Assembly: GCA_019634415.1 (NCBI GenBank)
Contig: JAHQVJ010000221.1
Location: forward strand, 49,989 to 113,988
Origin: Myxococcales bacterium
Lineage (GTDB): Bacteria > Myxococcota_A > UBA796 > GCA-2862545
Reading direction: 5' to 3'
Length of the DNA stretch: 64,000 bases
Below, one piece after another: positions 40,145 through 49,145 of the stretch; the first letter of the stretch is position 1; every line of letters starts with the position of its first letter. The notes under the pieces were generated by a model that made no database searches, was not told where the DNA came from, and worked only from the letters and a program-made list of their open reading frames with translations. The position numbers were made by a program, and so were the translations under genes.

Positions 40145-43100
40145 CTACGGGACTGATGGCCCCGAGCTTCGCTCGCGGCCGATCAGCGCTCTTGCCTGCT
40201 CTGCACGCCACGACTCCCCAGCCTGATCGGCCAGCGCCGCCCCGAGCTCGAGCGCCCACCGGCTTCGCTCGTCGTCGTGGCTCGCGTCGCCGCCGAGGCG
40301 TCCCAGCTGGTGATCGTAGTCTTCCCAGTCCCCCACCCCGGCGCCTGCCGCGAGGTGCATGGCATCGAGACCCGCCACCGCCCCTTGCCGGCGCTGACGC
40401 CCGAGGGTGAGCCGGACGGCGTTGAGCAACTCGCGAGCTTCCTCGAACCGCGCGACCCGCAGGCGAAGCTCCGCCAGATCGGCCCGAGGCTGAACCACCT
40501 CGCTGGAGCCCGCGAGCTCGTACAGGTGAATCGCTTCCTCCAGGCGCTCCTCGGCCACGTGGGACTCGTGACGAAACGCAGCCGCCCGCCCCAGCCCAGC
40601 CAGGCAGCTCGCCTGCCCCACCACGTTGCCACGGCGCTCGTTGAGCTTCAGGGCCCGGCCCAGCATCTCCTCTGCCTGGTGGAGGTTGCGAGCCAGCAAC
40701 GCCGTGCTTCCCACCAGCTGGCAGCACTCGGCCACCGCTCGCGAGCTCGCCGCTCTGCGCAGCTGCCGGATCGCCTCGTCGGTGTGGGTTCGGCGCACCT
40801 CGTCGTCCCCTCGGTGAGCTGCGAGGAGCGCACGCTCGGCGTGGGCTACGCCCAGCTGCGCCGGATCCGACGAGGACTGGAGCACCTTGCGCAGCAAGGC
40901 CTCTGCACCCGCCAGATCGCCAACCGTGCGGCGCATTCGAGCCATGGTCAGCTGCGCACTCCACACGTGCGGAAACCACTCGGGTCGGCCCTGAGCGTTC
41001 TTCGCCAGGTGGTTCGCCAGTCGCTGCGCCTCGGTGGTCTCCCCCAGCTCGGCACACAGATCCACCCGCCACTGCAGCACGTCTGCCCAGCGAGCGTCCG
41101 TTCGGGGCAGCTCCAGCTGGCGAAGAGCATCCTCCGCCAGAGCCAGCAGCCCCAGCGCGGCGCGCGCTCCCGATCGATCCCGCCTCAGCGACACCGCCTC
41201 CATCAAGTAGACCGAGGCGTCATCGAGCCGACCCGCCCCCAGTAGGTGCCGGCCGATCCGCTCCGCGAGCTCGGCTCCCCCAGCGTCCGTCGCCTGGGCG
41301 GACGCGTGGCGCAGGTAGCCCGCACAGCTCGCGTGATGAACCGCGAGGTCTCCCGCTTCTCGGGCCCGCTCCAGCAGCGCCTCTCGCAGCATGCCGTGGG
41401 AGAAGGTGAAGCGGTTCTCGTCGAGGGTGATCAGCCGCGCCCCAGACAGCCGCTTCAGCACCTCGGCTCGCAGGCGCTCGTGCTCCGGCACCCGTCGCTG
41501 ACGACCCGCAGCTCCCCAGTCTCCTCCCGGATCGTCGCAGACCACGGCCCACTCGCGCAGCTCCACCTGAAGCCCCAACACGGCCGCGCGCGCGAGCAGC
41601 CATCCGGCGCGCGCCGGCAGATCAGCGAGCAGCTCGTCCACCCGTGTCATCCATCGGACCTGCATCGCCTCGGGCAGATCGGGCCGGGCCCCTTGTCGGA
41701 TGGTGAAGCCCGTAGGGCTCGGCACCAGCAGATCGCGGCGGACCCAGTCTCCGATCAGATCCACCGCGAAGGAGGGGTTGCCTCCGGTGCGCTCCGCCAC
41801 CTGAGCAGCCAGCGCTGGAGACAGGCCGAGCACTTCCTCCACCAGCGACGCACGATCTCGTCCGGAGAGCGGCCCCAGCTCGATCCCCGTAGCCGGAAGC
41901 GACCTCAAGCGTGCCAGCACCTCGGGGCGCTGCGCCACCCCCTCCCGCTGGGCGGTGGCCACCACCAACACGGGCACCACCGAGGGAGCAGCGAGTAGAT
42001 CGCGAGCCAGGTCGAGGCCCTCGGAGCCATGGTGCACGTCGTCGAGCCAGAGCACCACTGGCCGCTCTTGCGTGATGGCCTTCAGCACCTGGATGGACGC
42101 CCGTCGCCGGGTCGACGCATCCGCTGGCGACACCAGCGCCACCAGCTCCGAGACCGACTCGGCGAGGCCGAGCTGGCCGAGGCGGGTCCTGAGCCACCCG
42201 ACCCGGTCCTTCGGCTGAGCCGCATCGAGCTGGAGGTAGGTCGCCCACATGCGGCGGATGGCGGCGTCCGGCGGGTCGCTGTGATGGAACCGTGCCTCCA
42301 GCGGCGTGGCCGCCCCCACCTCGTGGGCGCGCTCGCACAGCCAACGCGCCAGCCGAGACGCACCGCACCCCGCTGGCCCCTGCACGAGCACCAGCTGCGG
42401 CCGCCCCGTCTGCGTGACCCGTCGGAGCTGTCGCCACAGCGCATCGCGCTCGTCGATGCGGCCCACCATGGGAGGGCGGCGCACCCCATACAGACGCAAC
42501 CCCGCTCCCAGCAGCTGGAGCGCACGGCGCTTGGAGTTTGGCCTGCGCCAATCCGACAGCGTGTTGGAGGGCACCCAGGTGCGATCCAGTCCACCCAGCT
42601 GCGGCGGTCGCACCGCGTTGTGCAGCGTGACGTGGTCGGTGGTCAGCTCGACCCCTGCGGGAAGCCCGACCACCGTGGACGCCATGTCGTCCAGATCGTC
42701 GGCCTCGCGTCGGACCAGCACGCCCGTGGTGCCCAGTCCACCGCCCAGGGCGATCAGGGCGTCTGCGGCGTCCGCAGCCCGCTGGAAGCGCGCAGCCGGC
42801 TCCTTGGCGATGCAGCGTCGCACCCAGGCTCCGAAGCCGTCTGGGAACCCTTCGGCCTCCAACGCCGGTAGCTCCTGCTCCAGCTGCCCCCGCACCAGCT
42901 GCGGTTGCTCCAGCCAGTGGAACGGGACGCGTCCCGTGACCAGCTGCCACGCCACGTTCCCCAACCCGTACAGATCCGTCCAAGGCCCGTAGGCCTCGGC
43001 CTGCGACCGGATCTGCTCGGGGGCCATGTACTGCACCGTGCCGATGGCCGGCCCCTTGCCCGGCAGCGTGGGGTTGTAGCGCCCCAGGGCTCGGGCGATG

Positions 43101-43594
43101 CCGAAGTCCGCCAGCTTCAGGCCCGGTCGCAGGTCCTCCGGACCACACAGCAACACGTTGGCCGGCTTCAGATCCAGGTGAATCACACCCCGTGCATGGG
43201 CATGGGCAAGCGCATCCAGCAAGGCCAGGAGCACTTCGCGCACGGCGGGCCACTGTAGCTCTGAGCACTCCCGCAGCGTCCCGCGCCCCGCATGCTCCAT
43301 GGCGATGAAGGGGGTGCCCTCCGGCAACCGGGGCTCCGACGCAGCCGTCTGCGCGCCCACCACCCCCACGTCGAACACCCACACCACACTCGGGTGGTCC
43401 AGCTTGGCGACGGCACGAACCTCGTTCTGGAAGGCTTGCGCCAGATCCTCCGTGGTGCGGTCGAGGATCTTGAGGGCCACCGGAATCCCACGCTCCTGGT
43501 GCAGCGCCCGCCACACGGTGGCCATGCCTCCCTGGCCCAGGGGCGACTCGATCCGAAATGGCCCGAGGTGAACCCCGGTGAGGGTGTCTGCCAT
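40145..43594 (-). CDS. Ser/Thr protein kinase fused to AAA-like ATPase and TPR domains
   Basis: A 1,149-residue cytoplasmic protein. Hanks-type kinase at 1-280: GQGGMATVW, VALKIL (Lys), HLDLKPANVL, KLADFGIAR, GTVQYMAPEQ, and an intact catalytic loop Asp. A predicted STAND/LuxR-type ATPase follows: VLVQGPAGCGASRL near 400-413 has Ala where the Walker A Lys should be; LWLDDVHHGSEGLDL is Walker B-like. The rest (about 680-1140) is TPR helices. Such PknK-like proteins couple phosphorylation to protein-protein assembly. The missing Walker Lys suggests weak or no ATP hydrolysis in that domain. Start ATG 43594 has GGGGAA upstream; the neighbouring M1 peptidase is upstream on the same strand. Confidence 0.87.
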   Translation of the reverse strand: MADTLTGVHLGPFRIESPLGQGGMATVWRALHQERGIPVALKILDRTTEDLAQAFQNEVRAVAKLDHPSVVWVFDVGVVGAQTAASEPRLPEGTPFIAMEHAGRGTLRECSELQWPAVREVLLALLDALAHAHARGVIHLDLKPANVLLCGPEDLRPGLKLADFGIARALGRYNPTLPGKGPAIGTVQYMAPEQIRSQAEAYGPWTDLYGLGNVAWQLVTGRVPFHWLEQPQLVRGQLEQELPALEAEGFPDGFGAWVRRCIAKEPAARFQRAADAADALIALGGGLGTTGVLVRREADDLDDMASTVVGLPAGVELTTDHVTLHNAVRPPQLGGLDRTWVPSNTLSDWRRPNSKRRALQLLGAGLRLYGVRRPPMVGRIDERDALWRQLRRVTQTGRPQLVLVQGPAGCGASRLARWLCERAHEVGAATPLEARFHHSDPPDAAIRRMWATYLQLDAAQPKDRVGWLRTRLGQLGLAESVSELVALVSPADASTRRRASIQVLKAITQERPVVLWLDDVHHGSEGLDLARDLLAAPSVVPVLVVATAQREGVAQRPEVLARLRSLPATGIELGPLSGRDRASLVEEVLGLSPALAAQVAERTGGNPSFAVDLIGDWVRRDLLVPSPTGFTIRQGARPDLPEAMQVRWMTRVDELLADLPARAGWLLARAAVLGLQVELREWAVVCDDPGGDWGAAGRQRRVPEHERLRAEVLKRLSGARLITLDENRFTFSHGMLREALLERAREAGDLAVHHASCAGYLRHASAQATDAGGAELAERIGRHLLGAGRLDDASVYLMEAVSLRRDRSGARAALGLLALAEDALRQLELPRTDARWADVLQWRVDLCAELGETTEAQRLANHLAKNAQGRPEWFPHVWSAQLTMARMRRTVGDLAGAEALLRKVLQSSSDPAQLGVAHAERALLAAHRGDDEVRRTHTDEAIRQLRRAASSRAVAECCQLVGSTALLARNLHQAEEMLGRALKLNERRGNVVGQASCLAGLGRAAAFRHESHVAEERLEEAIHLYELAGSSEVVQPRADLAELRLRVARFEEARELLNAVRLTLGRQRRQGAVAGLDAMHLAAGAGVGDWEDYDHQLGRLGGDASHDDERSRWALELGAALADQAGESWRAEQARALIGRERSSGPSVP

Positions 43595-43637
43595 TGTTCC
43601 CCCTCGGGTGGCCCGCCCACGACCCCCGCAGGCAGAA

Positions 43638-46133
43638 TCAGGACATCCTATCCAATCGGCTCCTCAGCTTGGAGACGTCCGTCGCGACCTCCTCCATTCG
43701 TCGCCGCAGGGTCGACAGTCCCTCCTCCGTGGTGCGGCCGCGACGAATGCGCATCATGGCCTCGTATGCGGTGCGCTTGGCCCGCCCGTCCGCGGCCGAG
43801 GCATGGACCTGCTGCAGCGGGCCGATGGCTGCCGGATCACCGAGGCGGCCCAGCGCTGCGATGGTGGCGCTCTGAACCCGAAAGCCTGGCTCGCGCACCA
43901 ACTCCACCAGCCGCTCCAGCACGGTGCGACGCACCGCCTCGCTGCTGACCTCCCCCAGTGCGGCGAGCCCCTGAGCCGCCGCCGCGCGAGCGCGATCGGA
44001 GTGACCTGGCTCCGTGTGGCGCGACAGATCGGCAAGCACCGCCTCGTCTTGGGTGGCGGCGAGTCCCTCGAGCGCCCTCTGGCGAACGATGTCGGCCCAA
44101 GAGTTCGTGTCGAGGTGGGTCCGCAGCACGTCTGCAGCTCTAGGATCCCGAGTCTTGCCGAGCGCCACCAGCGCTGCACCCATCGATTGCCAGGTGGGTA
44201 GTCCACGCTCCAGCAGCGCGATCAGAGCATCCGCCGCCTCTGGCGTGCGCCACTTGCCCACCGCCGTCGCCAGCGCGCGCAGCGCCCTGGGCTCCTCCTC
44301 CTCGGCCAGGCGCCCGATCACGTGCTGCATGGCCTGCTCGGTGCCCCGGGATGCCAGCGCACCCGCCACGGTGGCTCGAACCCCCCAGAAGGGATGCTCC
44401 GTAAGGGCTCGCTCCGCAGCGGCCAGCGCCCGCGGCGTGCCCAAGGTGAGCAGGGCACGACAGGCGCGCACCGCCAGCACGGGACACGCATCCTGCGACA
44501 GGCGCTCGAGCCAGGCATCGGACCCCTTCAGCTCCACGGTCGCCAGCACGCGGTAGCCGGGATCCACTCGCACGTGGGCGTCGGCTGCAGACGGGATCAC
44601 GTAGGTGCGCTGGCGCTCGCGCACCGCAAGGTCCACGATGCGTTCGCCGTCGGGCTCCACGATGACCAGCCGCAGGGGAAACGCGAAGACCTCGTCGTCG
44701 CCGCTTCCCTGCTTCTGCACCACCGTCACACACAGATTCGACCCCTCGCGCGAGACCTCCACGGTGAGCTGCGGGTGACCTGCCCGATGGACCCATTGGT
44801 GGAAGAAGCCGTCGAGGTTGGTCCCGCTGGCGTCCTCCAGCGCCCGCTGGAAGTGCCGAGTGTGCACCGTGCTGTGCGCGTGCCGCTCCAGGTACAGCCG
44901 GACCCCCGCGAAGAAGGCCTCGGTTCCGAGCTGGTGCCGCAGCGTCCACAGCACACAGGAGCCCTTGTTGTAGAGGTGACGATCGAACAGATCGATGGGC
45001 TCGCGGAAGTCGTAGGCGACGATGGGTCGCCGGTAGCGGTTGTCGTGCTCGTCGAGGTAGCCCGCAGCCGTGCTCCAGCGGTACCAGGTGGCCTCTTCCG
45101 CCGGACGCGAGCTCTCCCACCACAGCGCCTCCATGTAGGTCGCCCAGGACTCGTTGAGCCACCCCTGTGACCAGTCCTGGCACGTCACGAGATCTCCGAA
45201 CCACTGGTGCGCCAGCTCGTGGGCCACCAAGGAGTCGGGCTGTCCGTCCAGCTCCGCCTTCTCGTCCATCAGCAGCACGTCGGTCATCGTGGTGCAGGAG
45301 ACGTTCTCCATGCCACCGAACACGAAGTCGTGCACCACCACCTGATCGTAGCGAGGCCAGGGGTACGGCACCCCCAACAGGTGACTGAAGTGGTCGAGCA
45401 TGGCCGGAGTGCGGCCGAAGGCCCGCTCCACGTTGCGCTCCTGACCCACCGGCACGAAGTAGCGCACGGGCTTGCCGTTCCAGCTGGCCGCCATCACCGT
45501 GAGCTGCGCGGCCACGAAGGTCACGAGGTACGCGGGCATGGGCTCTTCTTGTTCGAAGCGCGCCCACACCTGATCCCCCAGCTCTCCGCTGCCCACCTGC
45601 TTGCCGTTGGACAGCAAGGTGTACCCAGCGGGGGCCACCAGCTCCAGGGTCCACGGGTGCTTCACGGAGGGGTGATCGTGGCAGGGGAACACGACGTGAC
45701 CGTCTTCGTCCTGGCACTGCGTCCACGCCATGTGAGCCCGATCGGGCTCGGACGGGGTCGGCCCCGTGAAGTACAGCCCCCGCCTCGGGTTCGCGCCGCG
45801 CCAGCGCACCACCAGCTCCTGAGGCACCGTCTCGGCTCGGATCACGAGTCGACCATCCTCGTGGACCCAGTCCACCGCGGCCCCTTCGGCCGTGACCTGC
45901 TCCACCTCGACCTCGTCCAGATCGAGGCTGAAGCTCCCATCGAAGGTGGGCAGTGCATCGAGGGAGTACTCACCGACCCCCGAGAAGGTGGCCGTGGCGG
46001 GATCCACCGTCAGCCGGATCGTGGCTCGGGTGATGCGGACCACGCGATCCGGGGCATAGTGCGGACGCGCCCCCGGCTCCGCGAAGGGCAGTGGCTCGGC
46101 GCTGGAGCCGTCACGGTAGGATAGGCAGGCCAC
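43638..46133 (-). CDS. M1-family metallo-aminopeptidase with HEAT repeats
   Basis: An 831-residue zinc aminopeptidase. GGMENVSCTT near 274 is the exopeptidase G-x-M-E-N motif; VAHELAHQWFGDLVTCQDWSQGWLNESWATYMEALWWE near 303-340 supplies H-E-x-x-H-(x18)-E. N-terminal beta domain VVRITRATIRLTVDPATATFSGVGEY. After the peptidase comes a C-terminal HEAT-like helical part (AGALASRGTEQAMQHVIGRL, VGKWRTPEAADALIALLERG, AALGRLGDPAAIGPLQQV). The enzyme removes N-terminal residues from peptides; cellular role is general turnover. GTG 46133 has GGAGG nine bases upstream. Confidence 0.92.
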   Translation of the reverse strand: MACLSYRDGSSAEPLPFAEPGARPHYAPDRVVRITRATIRLTVDPATATFSGVGEYSLDALPTFDGSFSLDLDEVEVEQVTAEGAAVDWVHEDGRLVIRAETVPQELVVRWRGANPRRGLYFTGPTPSEPDRAHMAWTQCQDEDGHVVFPCHDHPSVKHPWTLELVAPAGYTLLSNGKQVGSGELGDQVWARFEQEEPMPAYLVTFVAAQLTVMAASWNGKPVRYFVPVGQERNVERAFGRTPAMLDHFSHLLGVPYPWPRYDQVVVHDFVFGGMENVSCTTMTDVLLMDEKAELDGQPDSLVAHELAHQWFGDLVTCQDWSQGWLNESWATYMEALWWESSRPAEEATWYRWSTAAGYLDEHDNRYRRPIVAYDFREPIDLFDRHLYNKGSCVLWTLRHQLGTEAFFAGVRLYLERHAHSTVHTRHFQRALEDASGTNLDGFFHQWVHRAGHPQLTVEVSREGSNLCVTVVQKQGSGDDEVFAFPLRLVIVEPDGERIVDLAVRERQRTYVIPSAADAHVRVDPGYRVLATVELKGSDAWLERLSQDACPVLAVRACRALLTLGTPRALAAAERALTEHPFWGVRATVAGALASRGTEQAMQHVIGRLAEEEEPRALRALATAVGKWRTPEAADALIALLERGLPTWQSMGAALVALGKTRDPRAADVLRTHLDTNSWADIVRQRALEGLAATQDEAVLADLSRHTEPGHSDRARAAAAQGLAALGEVSSEAVRRTVLERLVELVREPGFRVQSATIAALGRLGDPAAIGPLQQVHASAADGRAKRTAYEAMMRIRRGRTTEEGLSTLRRRMEEVATDVSKLRSRLDRMS

Positions 46134-46190
46134 GTCGACGTCCCTCCGGTCGGAAGAAGCCGACGGCCGTAACCCGGAAACGTCCCGAGA

Positions 46191-47180
46191 TCACGACCGG
46201 TTCAGGTCAGTGACCTCGTTCACCAGCGATTCGTCGCCGATGAACAACGGGGTGCGCTCGTGCAGCTCCTCGGGCAGCCGATCCAGGATGGCGCCACGAC
46301 CGTCCGTGGCCGCGCCGCCCGCCTTCTCTGCCAAGAACGCCAGGGGAAACCCCTCGTACAACAACCGGAGCTTGCCCTTGGGCGAGCGATCGTCGGCTGG
46401 GTACAGGAACACGCCTCCCTTCACCAGCGTGCGGTGGAAGTCCGCCACCAAGCTTCCGATGTAGCGCGCTCGGAAGCCGCGCTCCTTCGCGCGCTGCACG
46501 AAGCGGTTCACGCCCTCGGCCCAGCGTGGGGAGTAGGCCTCGTTGCAGCTGTAGATCTTGCCCTCGGGGATGCGGATCCGGGGGTGCGACAAGAAGAACT
46601 CGCCCACCGTGGGATCGAGGGTGAAGCCGTTCACCCCCGACGCGGAACCGAGCACCAACACGGTCCCCGAGCCATAGATCACGTAGCCGGCGGCCACCAG
46701 ATCCCGGCCCGTGCGGAGCACGTCCGTCAGCTCTGCGGGGCTCCCCTCGCTGGAGCGACGACGGAACACCCCGAAGATCGTGCCGATGGTCGCGTTGCAG
46801 TCGATGTTGGAGGATCCGTCCAGCGGATCGACGGTCACCACGTACCTGCCGGAGTGCCAGCGCTCTCCCACCAGCACGGGGGACTCCTCCTCCTCGGAGA
46901 CCACCATGCAGGTGTGTCCGCGATGCTCCAGCGAGCGCTTGAAGGTCTCGTTGGCGTACTCGTCGAGCTTCTGGACGAACTCGCCCTGGATGTTGACCTC
47001 GCCCGTCGCCCCCAGCATGCCTGCCAAGCCTGCGCGGTTCACACGGGAGCTGATCATCTTGCCGGCGAGCGCGATGCTCTGGCAGAGGTTCACGAAGGTA
47101 CCTGTGGCCTCGGGATGATCCGCCAAGGTGTCCATCAGGAACCGGTCCAGGGTGACTCCCTCCTCGAACTGCCGCTCCAT
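46191..47180 (-). CDS. fbp: Class I fructose-1,6-bisphosphatase
   Basis: A 329-residue FBPase that makes fructose 6-phosphate in gluconeogenesis. Metal and substrate motifs: VSEEEESPVLV, YVVTVDPLDGSSNIDCNATIGTIFGVFR (about 112-139), EAYSPRWAEGVNRFV, GGVFLYPADDRSPKGKLRLLYEGFPLAFLAEKAGG and the C-terminal RTPLFIGDESLVNEV. The protein starts MERQFEEGVTLDRF: ATG 47180 is chosen as GGAGG ends five bases before it; the track GTG at 47186 sits in the site. Single gene, 58 bases after the peptidase gene on the same strand. Confidence 0.94.
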   Translation of the reverse strand: MERQFEEGVTLDRFLMDTLADHPEATGTFVNLCQSIALAGKMISSRVNRAGLAGMLGATGEVNIQGEFVQKLDEYANETFKRSLEHRGHTCMVVSEEEESPVLVGERWHSGRYVVTVDPLDGSSNIDCNATIGTIFGVFRRRSSEGSPAELTDVLRTGRDLVAAGYVIYGSGTVLVLGSASGVNGFTLDPTVGEFFLSHPRIRIPEGKIYSCNEAYSPRWAEGVNRFVQRAKERGFRARYIGSLVADFHRTLVKGGVFLYPADDRSPKGKLRLLYEGFPLAFLAEKAGGAATDGRGAILDRLPEELHERTPLFIGDESLVNEVTDLNRS

Positions 47181-47238
47181 CTGCACCTCCGGAGGGCCCG
47201 CAGGCGAAGCCGAGGGCCGAAAGTCGATGCAAGGGGGG

Positions 47239-47631
47239 CTATCCGACTTCGGGCCAGTCGCCCTTCACCGGGCCGCGGTCGTCCTCGGGTGCTGCGATGT
47301 ACTCGCTGGGCTCGAGCACCTCCAGAGAGAACTCCGACACCGGGGGCCGACTGTCGGTGGCCCCAGGCGCTCGGCGACGCTCGGCGGCGGCCTTGCTGGA
47401 CTCGAAGGCCAGCGCCAGCCCTCCGCCCTCCGGCACGAACAGCGTGACCTTGCCCCGCGACAGCTCCGTGGTGACCCCATCCTCCCGCACCGCCCGGATC
47501 AGGTCGGCATGGGCGGCGATCGCACGAGCCATGGCCTCCCGGAGGTTCCCGTTGGTCATGGGCAGGAAGCCCGACGCCACCATCAACAGTTGATCCCAGT
47601 CCCGCTGATGGAGCTGGCGAACCTTCGGCAT
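47239..47631 (-). CDS. Small hypothetical protein
   Basis: A 130-residue cytoplasmic protein without recognised domain. N-terminal helices MPKVRQLHQRDWDQLLMVASGFLPM and NLREAMARAIAAHADLIRAV precede a beta segment (TELSRGKVTLFVPEGGGLALAFE) and an acidic, Pro-rich tail. ATG 47631 follows GGAGGCTCC. Lies 58 bases upstream of fbp on the same strand and 52 bases after the sulfatase-like gene; probably expressed with neighbours. Confidence 0.65.
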   Translation of the reverse strand: MPKVRQLHQRDWDQLLMVASGFLPMTNGNLREAMARAIAAHADLIRAVREDGVTTELSRGKVTLFVPEGGGLALAFESSKAAAERRRAPGATDSRPPVSEFSLEVLEPSEYIAAPEDDRGPVKGDWPEVG

Positions 47632-47683
47632 GGAGCCTCCGACGTCATTCAACATACCGGGCCCGGCCCGAGTTGGGCACGAA

Positions 47684-49123
47684 CTACTCTCGGTAGCCCA
47701 ATGCCTCGAGCTGTGCGTCCAGGTCATCCGCCGGCTCGAGCTGCTCGGGATCCGCCCCCTCTCCCTCCGCAAGGCGCTGCTGTCGCCATGCATCCAGCTC
47801 CGCCAGCAAGGCCGCATCCTCGCTGGGTAGGCGGAAGGAGGGATCGGATTCGCGATCGAAGCAGCCGCGCGGAATGCGATCCCGAGGGCGCACCTCGGGA
47901 TCGTAGCCCGACTGGCACTGGGTCTCGTCGGTCCACACCGAGGCGATGTTCGACCGCAGGAACATCGAGGCGGCGAAGGCCCGCTCGCGATCCGTGCGAC
48001 CTCCCTCCCCCTGCACCAGCGCAGAGAAGTCTCTGCCGGGCAGCGCAGGATCGGCGGGCAACCCGGTCAGACCGATGAGCGTGGGCACGAGATCCACACC
48101 GCTGGCCAGACCGTCGATGCGGTGTCCCGCCGGAACCCCGGGCCCCCGCACCAGCCACGGGATCCGCACCGTGCTTCCGTACATGCGCTTGCCGTGTCCG
48201 CCCCCGTGGTGCGCGGGCATCGACAACCCCTCCCCGTGGTCCGCCACGAACACCCACAGCGTGTCCTGCGGAGTGATGCCGCGCTCCTTGAGCTCCCCCT
48301 GCAGCCTGGCCACTGCTGCGTCGGTGCGACGCAGCAGGGCGCGGTACTCGAGCACCGTGCGCGACACGCGAGTGCCGGGGTCGCCGACGGCCATCAGCTC
48401 CTTCGGCCGGGGGTACCGGGGCGTGTGGGGATCGATGATCACGACCTGCAGAAAGAGGGGGCGCTCCGCGTCCTCGGGAGTTCGCGCGTCCACCAACTTC
48501 AGCGCGTCCCGCACCACGCGGGTGCCTCCGATCTTGTTCTCGGTGGCGAAGGCCCGCTCCGACAGCGTGTCACGGTAGGCATCGAACCCCTGGCCGAAGC
48601 CGAACTCGTAGTTGAGGTTGGGGTTGGCCGTCACGCCCACGGTGCTCCACCCGGCGGCCTGGAAGCGCTCCGCGAGGGTGGTCAGCTCCGAGGGCAACAC
48701 CCGCTCGCTGTGTCGCGGACCGGGCTCGGCCATCCCCACCGACGCGGCGTGGCGGCCCACCAGCAACCCCACCGACGCCTCACGCGTCCACGAAGACGTC
48801 GACAGCGCACCCTCGAAGCGCACCCCGTCGTTGGCCAGCTCGGTCAGGAAGGGAGTGGTCTGCGCCGGCCCACCGTAGGGCGTCATCTGATCCCGACGGA
48901 CCGTGCAACCAATCACGAGCACCACGTTGGGAGCCCCCTCGGGCGCCCGAGCCCGATCCACCGGTGCCGCCGGTGTGTGCCGGAGCGTCTCCTCCGACGC
49001 CTCCTTGGCGCCACGGCCCTGGAGGGGAGCGTCGTCGCCAGCCAGCCAAGGCCACGCCAGGTAGAGCGCAGCCGAGCCGAACACCACCGCTGCCACCGCC
49101 CCAGCCGCCACCCTCCGATCCAC
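47684..49123 (-). CDS. Sulfatase/alkaline-phosphatase-fold membrane-anchored protein
   Basis: A 479-residue protein with an N-terminal membrane helix (AAGAVAAVVFGSAALYLAWPWL) and a sulfatase-type domain. Landmarks: APNVVLVIGCTVRRDQMTPYGGP, SSWTREASVGLLVGRHAASVG (region of the modified Cys/Ser), VFVADHGEGLSMPAHHGGGHGKRMYG and TVRIPWLVRGPG. In active relatives the first segment is V-V-D-T-x-R with a metal Asp; here it is I-G-C-T-V-R, so the Asp ligand is replaced by Cys and activity is in doubt. GTG 49123 has GGGAGGAGG four bases upstream. Could be a phosphoglycerol or lipid-modifying relative; substrate unknown. Confidence 0.82.
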   Translation of the reverse strand: MDRRVAAGAVAAVVFGSAALYLAWPWLAGDDAPLQGRGAKEASEETLRHTPAAPVDRARAPEGAPNVVLVIGCTVRRDQMTPYGGPAQTTPFLTELANDGVRFEGALSTSSWTREASVGLLVGRHAASVGMAEPGPRHSERVLPSELTTLAERFQAAGWSTVGVTANPNLNYEFGFGQGFDAYRDTLSERAFATENKIGGTRVVRDALKLVDARTPEDAERPLFLQVVIIDPHTPRYPRPKELMAVGDPGTRVSRTVLEYRALLRRTDAAVARLQGELKERGITPQDTLWVFVADHGEGLSMPAHHGGGHGKRMYGSTVRIPWLVRGPGVPAGHRIDGLASGVDLVPTLIGLTGLPADPALPGRDFSALVQGEGGRTDRERAFAASMFLRSNIASVWTDETQCQSGYDPEVRPRDRIPRGCFDRESDPSFRLPSEDAALLAELDAWRQQRLAEGEGADPEQLEPADDLDAQLEALGYRE

Positions 49124-49145
49124 GTACCCTCCTCCCGCGGCGCGG

